A DNA stretch of 64,000 bases from Pseudomonas sp. Bout1 (GTDB lineage Bacteria > Pseudomonadota > Gammaproteobacteria > Pseudomonadales > Pseudomonadaceae), in assembly GCF_034314165.1 (NCBI RefSeq), contig NZ_JAVIWK010000001.1:4293001-4357000 (forward strand), written 5' to 3'. The position numbers and the translations under genes were made by a program. The notes beneath the pieces are model-generated. The model was not told the DNA's origin. It ran no database searches and worked only from the letters and a program-made list of their open reading frames with translations. Shown here piece by piece: positions 52,711-61,900 of the stretch (positions are counted from its first letter, which is position 1; every line of letters begins with the position of its first letter).

Positions 52711-53529
52711 TCAGCTTCGAGCAAACGCCACCGCCGCCTGGAACTGCTCATCCGTCGGCCGCACACCGGTGTACAGCACAAACTGCTCCAGCGCCTGGAT
52801 GGCGATCACTTCCAAACCGGTAATTACCCGCTTGCCCTGGGCGCGGCCGCGCAGGATCAGTGGGGTTTCCGAGGGAATGGCCACCACATCGAACACGATC
52901 TCGGCCGAATCAATGGCGTCGGCGTCAAACGCCAACTCGTCCGCCTGCGCCCCGCCCGTCATGCCAACCGGCGTCACGTTGATCAACATCTGCGGGCGCA
53001 AAGCCCCCAGCTGCGCCTGCCACTCATACCCCAGGCTCTGGGCCAGCGCCTGGCCCGCCACTTCATTGCGCGCCACGATCACGCCATTGGCGTAACCGCC
53101 ATCACGCAAGGCACTGGCCACCGCCTTGCCCATGCCGCCGCTGCCGCGCAGGGCGAAGGTCGAGTCCTTGGGCACTTGGTGCTTCTTCAGCAGTTGCTCG
53201 ATAGCGATATAGTCAGTGTTGTATGCCTTCAGATGCCCGTCGGTGTTGACGATGGTATTGATCGACGCAATGGCCCGCGCCGAATCATCCAGCTCATCCA
53301 CCAGGGCTATACAGGCCTCCTTGAACGGCATCGACACGCCACACCCACGAATGCCCAACGCACGAATACCCCCCACGGCGCCGGTCAAGTCCTGGCTGCT
53401 GAACGCCTTATAGTAGAAATTCAGCCCCAACTGCTCGTACAGATGGTTATGAAAGCGCAGGCCAAAGTTCCCGGGGCGCGCCGACAGTGACATGCACAAT
53501 TGGGTGTCCTTGTTGGGGTTCATCTGCAT
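52711..53529 (-). CDS. Shikimate/quinate-dehydrogenase-like oxidoreductase
   Basis: A 272-residue protein of the AroE superfamily, closest in pattern to HI0607-type shikimate-dehydrogenase-like enzymes. Features are MSLSARPGNFGLRFHN, VSMPFKEACIALVDEL (catalytic K), SINTIVN, YNTDY (substrate Asp) and the NAD(P) loop RGSGGMGKAVASAL. The first substrate loop differs from true AroE (the usual SPxxHN motif is changed), so shikimate may not be the natural substrate. The start at 53529 follows AAGGAGTTACCG; the 43 codons upstream are excluded. Confidence 0.85.
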   Translation of the reverse strand: MQMNPNKDTQLCMSLSARPGNFGLRFHNHLYEQLGLNFYYKAFSSQDLTGAVGGIRALGIRGCGVSMPFKEACIALVDELDDSARAIASINTIVNTDGHLKAYNTDYIAIEQLLKKHQVPKDSTFALRGSGGMGKAVASALRDGGYANGVIVARNEVAGQALAQSLGYEWQAQLGALRPQMLINVTPVGMTGGAQADELAFDADAIDSAEIVFDVVAIPSETPLILRGRAQGKRVITGLEVIAIQALEQFVLYTGVRPTDEQFQAAVAFARS

Positions 53530-53776
53530 CGGTAACTCCTTGAAGCCCTTCCAGAGGCGGTTTCGGATAGACGGAATACCCGCGCCTGCGGGTTGTCGTG
53601 GATCATACGCACTGTGCCCAGCCGCTTGTGTAAGCCAGCCGATACAGACCTTACACAACCTTTACCTATCGGCTGTGCTGTTTTTTAGAAATACGCTGTC
53701 TTAAAAGTATCCCCGCGACAATCCTTGAGTCTATTGATTGCAGACCACAAGCGCAGGGGCTAACCGAGGAATGACC

Positions 53777-54124
53777 ATGATTCGTAAAATCCCCAAGATC
53801 GCCTTGCTTATCGGCGCACTCGCTATAGCAGGACAAGCCTCCGCCCACGGTGGTGGTTGGGGTGCTCCGCTTGCACTGGGCGCCATTGTCGGTGCAGTGG
53901 TAGGCGGCTCGATTGTCGCCAACCAGCAGCAGCCGGTTTATGTGCAACAGCCGGTGTATGTCCAGCCGCAGCCGGTGTATGCCGCTCCGCCGCCGGTGTA
54001 CTACGCACCGCCACCGCCGGTGTATGTGCAACAACAGGTTTATTACCGCCCGGCGCCGGTCTATTACGGCCCACCGCGCGGCTACTACGGCCCTCCACAC
54101 GGTTATTACGGTCGCGGCTGGTAA
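53777..54124 (+). CDS. Secreted or membrane-linked Pro/Tyr/Val-repeat protein
   Basis: A 115-residue protein with signal sequence MIRKIPKIALLIGALAIAGQASA, a Gly/Ala-rich helix like a glycine zipper (LALGAIVGAVVGGSIV), then about ten imperfect repeats of PVYVQ, PVYAAPP and YYGPP ending in GYYGRGW. Similar proteins are small envelope proteins of unknown role. The start at 53777 follows GAGGA at good distance. A terminator follows. Confidence 0.78.
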   Translation: MIRKIPKIALLIGALAIAGQASAHGGGWGAPLALGAIVGAVVGGSIVANQQQPVYVQQPVYVQPQPVYAAPPPVYYAPPPPVYVQQQVYYRPAPVYYGPPRGYYGPPHGYYGRGW

Positions 54125-54147
54125 GCACGAACTGATACACCTGAACA

Positions 54148-54177
54148 GGCTCCGCCCTAAAAGCGGGGCCTTTTTTT
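54148..54177 (+). terminator. Rho-independent terminator
   Basis: GGCTCCGC and GCGGGGCC pair (one G-U) across a seven-base loop, followed by seven T. It ends the Pro/Tyr-repeat gene. Confidence 0.85.
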
Positions 54178-54357
54178 GGGCCAGCAGGTCTGAATAAATC
54201 TTGCCAGTGTCGTTATAAGGACAATGGCCGTGGCCAAATCCCACATCATTAAGCTCAATTGGCACTTGCCCGACCACGGCTTGCGCTGTCATGTTTGTGT
54301 CTCAAAAGGCTTCCACTATCGACACTGTCCAGCCAATAACAAAAAGGACGATTGCCC

Positions 54358-54552
54358 ATGCCCACGCAAAACCCCCACCGCACCGCCGGCCTGTGCACCT
54401 CAAGCAAGGTCTATAGCGTACTGACCGAGCTCAAGGCCCTGGAAGGTCACCGCAACGCCAAATTCCTGTCCCTGCTGACGGAAAACCTGGTGCGCAAGGG
54501 CTTGATCAGCGAACAGGAAGTGGTGCATATGCTCGACCAGGTAGTCGACTGA
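54358..54552 (+). CDS. Small hypothetical protein, 64 residues
   Basis: A 64-residue soluble helical protein (SSKVYSVLTELKALEGHRNAKFLSLLTENLVRKGLISEQEVVHMLDQVVD). The start ATG at 54358 lies 11 bases after AAGGA. The composition is that of a real coding sequence, and the C-terminal helix (ISEQEVVHMLDQV) looks like a protein-binding motif. No family recognised. An overlapping frame from 54224 is judged not real. Confidence 0.65.
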   Translation: MPTQNPHRTAGLCTSSKVYSVLTELKALEGHRNAKFLSLLTENLVRKGLISEQEVVHMLDQVVD

Positions 54553-54655
54553 CGACGCGCTACTCGATAGCAGTGATGTCGACTATCACGCAGGTTAATT
54601 TCCCCTTAAAACCTCCACACCATACTGTCACCTCCATAGCGTATTGGAGGTCGTC

Positions 54656-54835
54656 ATGCCCACTATTCAAATCATGTCCGTCATCGGCAGTGCCGTGCCC
54701 GCCTCACTGCGGGAACTGGGTTTGCTCGCCTGCTGGTACCTGGTACGCGATGGCGAGGCCATCAGCGGTCCACTTACCTCGTTGCCGGCCGCCCAGGCCC
54801 TGTCGCGGAAGATGGCGCATTGTTTTCATGCCTAA
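54656..54835 (+). CDS. Small hypothetical protein, 59 residues
   Basis: A 59-residue protein with a strong ribosome-binding site (GGAGG, five bases before the ATG). It contains two Leu/Ala-rich segments (SLRELGLLACWYLVRDGEA and SLPAAQALSRKMAHCFHA), with no signal or membrane helix. Its last four bases overlap the convergent AI-2E gene. Family unknown. Confidence 0.65.
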   Translation: MPTIQIMSVIGSAVPASLRELGLLACWYLVRDGEAISGPLTSLPAAQALSRKMAHCFHA

Positions 54836-55893
54836 GGCAGTTGCACCCGTGGTTTGGTTTCGACAAACAGCGCCCAACTGGACATGAACAGCGCCGCAAT
54901 CAGCGGCCCGATGACAAAACCGTTCAGGCCAAAGATCGACAAGCCTCCCAGGGTCGAGATCAGAATCAGGTAATCGGGCATCCGGGTGTCCTTGCCCACC
55001 AGGATCGGCCGCAGCACGTTATCCACCAGCCCGATCACAAACACCCCGAACAACCCCAGCACCACGCCTTGCCAGATTGACCCGCTCAACAAAAAATACG
55101 CCGCCACCGGCCCCCACACAATCCCCGCGCCCACCGCTGGCAGCAACGACAGAAACGCCATCAACACCGCCCAGAGCAACGCACTGGGAATGTCCAGGAA
55201 CCAGAAGATCAAGCCACCCAACGCGCCTTGGGTGATCGCTACCAATACGTTGCCCTTGACCGTGGCCCGCACCACCCGGTTGAACTTGAGTTGCAGGCGA
55301 CGCTTTTGCGGTTCGGCCAGCGGCACCGCGGTGCGGACCTTGCGCACCAACTCGGGGCCGTCGCGCAGCAGGAAAAACAGCAAGTACAGCATGATGAAAA
55401 AACTCACCAAAAAATCAAACGTGCCCTGGCCAAAGCTGAACGCCTGGCTCGCAAAAAACTGGCTGCCCTGCATCGCGCTCTTGACGATTTTCTCGCGCAG
55501 GCCTTCCAGGTTGCCCATGCCAAAGCGGTCCAGCAGGTGCTGGAAATATGGCGGCAGAAAGTTCTTGAACTGCTCGATGTACCCGGCCACGTCGAGTTTG
55601 CCGCTCTCGACGTTCTTGTAAAGCGTGGCCCCTTCCTGCACCAGCAAGGCGCTGGTGATGATCACCGGCAAAATGGCGATTACCAGGCACACCGTCAGGG
55701 TCGCCAATGAGGTGAGGTTGCGGTTCCAGCCAAAACGTTGCTGGAAGCGCCGTTGCATCGGCGCAAAAATGATCCCCAGGATCACCGCCCAGAACACCGC
55801 GCCGTAGAACGGCAGCAAAATCCAGATAAACGCGATAGTCACCAGGGCGAGCAGCAACAGCAGGGTTTTGAATTGCAGGTTGGTTTGATTCAT
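54832..55893 (-). CDS. AI-2E family transporter (YhhT/PerM/TqsA family)
   Basis: A 353-residue membrane protein with about eight helices and the family core SLLPAVGAGIVWGPVAAYFLLSG plus DNVLRPILVGKDTRMPDYLILISTLGG. Members export autoinducer-2 (TqsA) or act as Na+/H+ or other exchangers; the substrate is open. The start at 55893 follows GATCGGA; a longer frame begins at 55923. Its 3' end overlaps the small gene at 54656 by four bases. Confidence 0.9.
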   Translation of the reverse strand: MNQTNLQFKTLLLLLALVTIAFIWILLPFYGAVFWAVILGIIFAPMQRRFQQRFGWNRNLTSLATLTVCLVIAILPVIITSALLVQEGATLYKNVESGKLDVAGYIEQFKNFLPPYFQHLLDRFGMGNLEGLREKIVKSAMQGSQFFASQAFSFGQGTFDFLVSFFIMLYLLFFLLRDGPELVRKVRTAVPLAEPQKRRLQLKFNRVVRATVKGNVLVAITQGALGGLIFWFLDIPSALLWAVLMAFLSLLPAVGAGIVWGPVAAYFLLSGSIWQGVVLGLFGVFVIGLVDNVLRPILVGKDTRMPDYLILISTLGGLSIFGLNGFVIGPLIAALFMSSWALFVETKPRVQLP

Positions 55894-56043
55894 TCCGATC
55901 CATCTCAAAAAAACGCAGGACACTCGTGTGCACCCTGATGGTTAGTCCGCTGCAAATCCTGCGAGTGCCCTATTTATTAGACCTGAATCAATAAACCCTG
56001 CGGCTGGCCCGGCTAACCTGCCGCCCTTTTGCGACCCGAGCCC

Positions 56044-57363
56044 ATGCCCCCCGTTATCGCCCCCGAACTGCTCGCCCCCGCTGGCACCCTGAAAAACATG
56101 CGTTATGCCTTTGCCTACGGCGCCGACGCCGTCTACGCCGGGCAACCGCGCTACAGCCTGCGGGTGCGCAATAACGAGTTTGACCACACCAACCTCGCCC
56201 TGGGTATCCAGGAAGCCCAGGCCCAGGGCAAGCGTTTCTATGTGGTGGTCAACATCGCGCCGCACAATGCCAAGCTGAAAACCTTCCTCAAGGACCTCGC
56301 CCCGGTGATCGCCATGGGCCCGGATGCGCTGATCATGTCCGACCCGGGCCTGATCATGCTGGTGCGCCGGCACTTCCCGCACATGCCGATCCACCTGTCG
56401 GTGCAGGCCAATACGGTGAACTGGGCCAGCGTGGAATTCTGGCAGTCCCAGGGCATCTGCCGGATCATCCTGTCGCGGGAGCTGTCGCTGGAAGAGATCG
56501 ACGAGATTCGCCAGCAAGTGCCCGCCATGGAGCTGGAAGTGTTTGTGCACGGCGCGCTGTGCATGGCGTATTCCGGGCGCTGCCTGCTCTCGGGCTACAT
56601 GAACAAGCGCGATGCCAACCAGGGTTCCTGCACCAACGCCTGCCGCTGGAAATACCAGGCCACGCCTGCGGTGGAGAACGCCGTCGGCGACATCGTGCAG
56701 CAATACGCGCCCGAGCCGACGCTGGGCCTCGGCGCCCCCACCGACCAGGTGTTCTTGTTGCAGGAGGCCAACCGGCCCGACGAACAGATGCCCGCCTTCG
56801 AGGACGAGCACGGCACCTACATCATGAACGCCAAGGACCTGCGGGCGGTGCAGCACGTCGAGCGGCTGGCACGCATGGGCGTGCATTCGCTGAAGATCGA
56901 GGGCCGCACCAAATCCCACTTTTATTGCGCCCGTACCACCCAGGTGTATCGCCAGGCGATTGACGACGCGGTGGCCGGACGCGACTTTGACCGAGGCTTG
57001 ATGACCAACCTCGAATCCCTGGCCCAGCGCGGCTACACCGAAGGGTTCCTGCGCCGGCACGTGCACGATGAATACCAGAACTACCAGAACGGCAGCTCAG
57101 TGTCCGAACGCCAGCAGTTCGTGGGCGAGCTGACCGGTGAGCGGCGCGGCCACTTGGCCGAGGTCAAGGTGAAGAACCGTTTTGCGGTGGGCAACCACCT
57201 GGAACTGATGACCCCGGCGGGAAATTTTCACTTTGACCTGGCCACGCTGCACAACGCCAAGGGCGAGGCGATCGAGGTCGCGCCGGGTGACGGGCATACG
57301 GTGTATGTGCCGATTCCGGCAGAAATGGACCTGCGCTTTGGCCTTCTGATGCGCGACGTTTAA
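56044..57363 (+). CDS. trhP: U32-family tRNA hydroxylation protein (YegQ/TrhP type)
   Basis: A 439-residue peptidase-U32-family protein. It has ELLAPAGTLKNMRYAFAYGADAVYAG, the signature ELEVFVHGALCMAYSGRCLLS, and the cysteines in RCLLSGYMNKRDANQGSCTNACRW, which are iron-sulfur-type ligands in this family. YegQ/TrhP makes 5-hydroxyuridine at tRNA position 34 using prephenate; protease activity is not expected. The C-terminal strand domain is complete. The start is the ATG at 56044; the one at 56029 is an alternative. Confidence 0.9.
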   Translation: MPPVIAPELLAPAGTLKNMRYAFAYGADAVYAGQPRYSLRVRNNEFDHTNLALGIQEAQAQGKRFYVVVNIAPHNAKLKTFLKDLAPVIAMGPDALIMSDPGLIMLVRRHFPHMPIHLSVQANTVNWASVEFWQSQGICRIILSRELSLEEIDEIRQQVPAMELEVFVHGALCMAYSGRCLLSGYMNKRDANQGSCTNACRWKYQATPAVENAVGDIVQQYAPEPTLGLGAPTDQVFLLQEANRPDEQMPAFEDEHGTYIMNAKDLRAVQHVERLARMGVHSLKIEGRTKSHFYCARTTQVYRQAIDDAVAGRDFDRGLMTNLESLAQRGYTEGFLRRHVHDEYQNYQNGSSVSERQQFVGELTGERRGHLAEVKVKNRFAVGNHLELMTPAGNFHFDLATLHNAKGEAIEVAPGDGHTVYVPIPAEMDLRFGLLMRDV

Positions 57364-57399
57364 CGTCGCCAAACACCCTGATTATGTTGAGGGCGCTTG

Positions 57400-57568
57400 C
57401 TGTGGCGAGGAGATTGCTCTGGCGAGGGAGCTTGCTGTGGCGAGGGAGCTTGCTCCCGCTGGGCTGCGAAGCGGCCCCAAAACAGGCAATGCGATTCTTT
57501 CTGACAAACCGCATCAGCCAGATCAGGGCCGCTTCGCAGCCCAGCGGGAGCAAGCTCCCTCGCCACAA
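57400..57568. repeat. REPIN, family A, with repeated left arms
   Basis: Three successive left arms (TGTGGCGAGGAGATTGCT, TGGCGAGGGAGCTTGCT and the full GTGGCGAGGGAGCTTGCTCCC) precede one right arm ending at 57568. It lies between trhP and sbcD; the remaining bases to 57707 show no other element. Confidence 0.88.
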
Positions 57569-57707
57569 AAGCGCGTTTTTCCACAAAAACTTCCTCATCA
57601 CAAAAGCAGGGCATGCGCGCAATAGGCTCATTAGCACAGTAGAATTGGCGGTTCTGCGTACCGCCACCTTGTCTTGAGCGGTCACCCTCTTTTTTACGGA
57701 GATCGCC

Positions 57708-58949
57708 TTGCGTCTGTTTCACACCTCCGACTGGCACCTTGGGCAAAACCTGCACGGCCAGGAACGCGACTTCGAACACGCCTGCTTCCTCGACTGGCTG
57801 CTGGGCCAGTTGGGCCTGCACCGCCCTGATGTGCTGCTGATCGCCGGCGATATCTTCGACACGGTCAACCCGCCGCTGAAGGCCCAGGAGCGGCTGTACG
57901 ACTTCATCATCAGCGCCCACGAGCAAAATCCCGGGCTGACCATCGTGATGATCGCCGGCAACCACGATTCCGGCTCGCGCATCGAACTGCCAGCGCCGTT
58001 GATGCGCCGCCTGCGCACCCACGCTCTGGGCCGGGTGTTGTGGCTGGATGACGGGCAACTGGACGTCGAGCGCCTGCTGATTCCATTGCCCGGTGCCGAC
58101 GGTGAAATCGCCGGCTGGTGCCTGGCCCTGCCCTTCCTGCGCCCGGCCGAAGTGACCGGCGCGCAACTGGGCGACGATTACCTGCGGGGCATCGGCCAGG
58201 TTCACGAATGGCTGATCGCCGCCGCCAATGCCAAGCGCCAGCCGGGCCAGGCGCTGATTGCCATCAGCCATGCCCATATGGCCGGCGGCTCGGTGTCGGA
58301 AGACTCCGAGCGCAGCCTGATCATCGGCAATGCCGAGGCGCTGCCCGCCAGCCTGTTTGATGCCAGCGTCAGCTATGTGGCCCTCGGCCATTTGCACAAA
58401 CCCCAGCGGGTAAATGGCGAGGAGCGTATACGCTACTGCGGCTCGCCGATTCCGCTGTCGTTTTCGGAAATCGGCTACCAGCACCAGATCCTCGACGTGC
58501 AACTGGACGGCGAAACCCTGGTCAGCGTCGAATCCCGACTTATCCCGCGCTCGGTCAACCTGCAACGTCTGGACGCCGCGCCCCTGGCCGACATCCTCAA
58601 GCAACTGGCCGACCTGCCCGACATCGACCTGCTGGCCGAAACCCAGCGCCAACCCTGGCTCGAAGTGCGCGTGCGCCTTGACGAGCCGCAACCCGACCTG
58701 CGCCAGCAAGTGGAAAACGCCCTGCAAGGCAAGGCCGTGCGCCTGGTACGCATCGCGGCGGAATACGCCGGCAGCGGCAGCCGCGAAGACAGCCAGCAAG
58801 ACCGCCTGATCGAACTCGACCAGCTCACACCCCAGGAACTGTTCAGCCGCGCCTGGCAGGAAAGCTACGGCAGTGACGTGGACGAACAGACCTTGAAGGA
58901 CTTCGCCGTGCTGCTCCAGGAAGTGCAACAGGAGGACGAACAGCCATGA
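57708..58949 (+). CDS. sbcD: Exonuclease subunit SbcD (Mre11-like)
   Basis: A 413-residue calcineurin-like nuclease. Metal-binding motifs in order are FHTSDWHLGQNLHG, LLIAGDIFDT, MIAGNHDSGSR, ISHAHMAGG and YVALGHLHKPQ. With SbcC it forms the hairpin-cleaving, ATP-driven double-strand nuclease that processes palindromes and protein-blocked ends. The TTG start at 57708 follows CGGAG at eight bases. Its stop overlaps the sbcC start (ATGA). Confidence 0.95.
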   Translation: MRLFHTSDWHLGQNLHGQERDFEHACFLDWLLGQLGLHRPDVLLIAGDIFDTVNPPLKAQERLYDFIISAHEQNPGLTIVMIAGNHDSGSRIELPAPLMRRLRTHALGRVLWLDDGQLDVERLLIPLPGADGEIAGWCLALPFLRPAEVTGAQLGDDYLRGIGQVHEWLIAAANAKRQPGQALIAISHAHMAGGSVSEDSERSLIIGNAEALPASLFDASVSYVALGHLHKPQRVNGEERIRYCGSPIPLSFSEIGYQHQILDVQLDGETLVSVESRLIPRSVNLQRLDAAPLADILKQLADLPDIDLLAETQRQPWLEVRVRLDEPQPDLRQQVENALQGKAVRLVRIAAEYAGSGSREDSQQDRLIELDQLTPQELFSRAWQESYGSDVDEQTLKDFAVLLQEVQQEDEQP

Positions 58950-61900
58950 AGATCCTCGCCATTCGCCTGAAAAACCTCGCGTCCCTGGCCGGGCCGTTTG
59001 AAATCGACTTTACCGCCGAGCCCCTCGCCAGTGCCGGGTTGTTCGCGATTACCGGGCCGACCGGCGCCGGTAAAAGTACCCTGCTCGATGCGCTGTGCCT
59101 GGCCCTGTTTGGCGCCGTGCCGCGCCTGGGCGATACCGGCCAGGCGAAGATGCCGGATGCCGACACCGACATTTCCATCGGCGACCCGCGCACCCTGATC
59201 CGCCGGGGCACCGGGGGCGGTTATGCTGAAGTGGATTTTGTCGGCGTCAGCGGCCGTCGCTACCGCGCCCGTTGGGAAGCCAACCGCGCCCGGGACAAGG
59301 CCAGTGGCAAGCTGCAAGCCAGCCGCCAAAGCCTGATCGACCTGGACAGCGAGCAACTGCTGGCCAGCCAGAAAACCGAATACAAGACCCAACTGGAACT
59401 GGCCCTGGGCCTGAACTTCGAGCAGTTCACCCGCGCCGTGCTGCTGGCGCAAAGCGAGTTCAGCGCGTTCCTCAAGGCCAACGACAACGAGCGCAGCGAA
59501 CTGCTGGAAAAGCTCACCGACACCGCGCTGTATACCCAACTCGGCCGCCGCGCGTTCGACAAGGCCAAGGACGCCCGGGACGCCCACAAACACCTGCAAG
59601 ACCAGGCCACCGGCGTTACCCCGCTGGCCCCTGAAGCCCGCGCCGAGCTGGACGAACAGCTTGCCGCCGCGCAGTTGCAACTCAAGACCCAGCAGGCGCA
59701 ACTCAAGCAACTTGAGCTGCAGCACACCTGGCTCAAGGAACTGCGCGAATGGCAGGAACGCCAACAAGGCGCGGTCGAGCAACTGCAACAAGCCCAGCAC
59801 CACTGGCAAAGCCAGGGCCCGCAACGCCTGGACCTCAGCCGCCTGGAACAACTGGCGCCGCAACGCCATCACTTTGCCCGCCAGGCTGAACTGACGACGC
59901 ACCTGCAGCCGCTCGCTGCGCAGATCCAGCAGCACCTTGAGCAACAAGCCGCGCAGCACACCCGCCAGACGCAACTGCAGCAGCAGCAGACTGAGGTGCA
60001 CGCCGCCCTCGCCCGGGCACAGCAGCAACAAACCGACGCCGTGCCCCTGCTGCGCCAGGCCTTCGAAGAGCAAACCACCCTCGCCCACTTGACCCGTGAG
60101 CTGACTAAACGCAGCGAAGAAAAACAGCTGGGCGAAACCGCCTGTGTGGAAGGCCAGGCGGCGCTGACCGGCTTGCTCGACAAGCAGAAAATTGTCGCTG
60201 AACGCCTGAATAGGCTGGCCGCAGAGCTTGAACGTAGCGCCGCCCTCGCGCCGTTAAGTGAGGCATGGACCTACCAGCGCGAGCGTCTGCAGCAGTTGAT
60301 GGTGATCGGCGGTCGCCTTAAAAAAGGCACTGAAGAACTGCCGCAACTGGAAGAACGCAGCACCCGCCTCGCTGAAAAATGGACCGCACAACGTGAGGCC
60401 CTGGACCTGCTGTACCACGAAGCCGGCGCCGAGCCCCATGCGGTGGCCGAACAGATCCAATTGCTCGGCAGCCTGCTCCAGGACAATCGCAAGCAACATC
60501 GCGCGTTTGAAGACCTGGCGCGGCTGTGGGGCAGCCATCAGCAACTGGACAGCCAAAGCCAGGCCCTGACGCAAAAACAGACCCTCGCCCAGCAACAACG
60601 AGAGCTGTTGAACCAGAGCGGCCTGCAAGCCAAGGCCGAGCTGACTGTCGCCGAACAGACCCTGGCCGTCACCAAGCAACTGCTGGAACGCCAGCGCCTG
60701 GCCCGCAGTGCCAGCGTCGAGGAATTGCGCGGCCAGCTTCAGGACGATCAACCCTGCCCGGTGTGCGGCAGCGTCGAGCACCCGTATCACCAGCCCGAAG
60801 CCATGCTGCAAAGCCTGACCCGGCACGACGAAAGCGAAGAGGCCAACGCCCAGCAAGCCGTCGATGTGCTCAAGGAAAAACTCACCGAGCTGCGCGGCGA
60901 AGTGGGCGGCCTGATCGCCCAGCAAAAGGAATTCCTGCAACAGCAGGAGCAGCTCGCCAGCCAGTTGCAGGCCTTGGTGCCAAGCCTTGAAGCCCACCCA
61001 CTGTCAGCTTCGCTGTTTAACCAGGACGCCACCAAACGCGATGCCTGGCTCGCCCAGCAACTGAGCCAGCTCAGTCAAAGCCTCACCCAGGATGAGCAAC
61101 GCCAGGGCGCCCTGCTCAACCTGCAACAAAACGCCGGGCGTATGCAGCAACAGCTGCAAGCTGCCCAGGACGCCAGCCAACAGGCGCGTCAATTGCTGAT
61201 CGACCAGCAACGGGAGCTGTCCAACGACCGCGAACGCCTGGACGAAGAACTGCATGCCTTCGCCAGCCTGTTGCCGAGCGAGACCCTGGACGGCCTGCGC
61301 AGCGAGCCGGCAGCGACCTTCATGGTGCTCGACCAACAGGTCAGCCAGCGCCTGGAGCAACTCGATAACCAAAACGAAGAACTGGCCGAACAGCTGCAGC
61401 GCCAGCAAGCCATCGAGAAAGAACAGGACCGCCAGCAGCATCGCCAACAGCAGTTGGAGAGCTTGCAAAAACAGCTCGCCGAACACAGCGCCCTGCAACA
61501 CGCCGCCGAAGAAAAACTCGCCGGCCTGCTGGGCGCAAACCCCAGCGCCGAACACTGGCAGCAGCAACTGGACCAGGCCGTCGAGCAGGCTCGACAGCAT
61601 GAGAGCGAGGCCAACCAGCAGTTGCAGGACACCCGCAACCAGCTGACCCAATTGGCTGCGGACCTTAAGTCGCTGCACGAGCGCCAACAGTCCCTGGACA
61701 CCGAGCACCTGGCCCTCACTACGCGCCTCAGCGACTGGCGCGCCTTGCACCCCGAACTTGATGACGAAGGCCTGGCGCGCCTGGTGGGCTTCGATGAGCC
61801 GCAGGTGGCCGAGTTGCGCCAGCAACTGCAACACAGCGAAAAAGCCGTCGAACAGGCCAAGGTGCTGCTGCAAGAACGCGAACAGCGGCTCAAGGATCAC

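Noticed and set aside
53666..54292. 208-codon frame antisense to the Pro/Tyr-repeat gene
   Set aside because: Arises from translating the repeat codons backwards (Arg/His-rich) and crosses a terminator.
54224..54424. 66-codon frame with CxxC-like cysteines upstream of the 64-residue gene
   Set aside because: Overlaps the better-supported gene at 54358, its ribosome-binding site is only three bases from the ATG, and the C-terminal half is the shadow of that gene.
57360..58928. 522-codon open frame antisense to sbcD and across a REPIN
   Set aside because: Includes repeat sequence and is the mirror of a clear SbcD gene.
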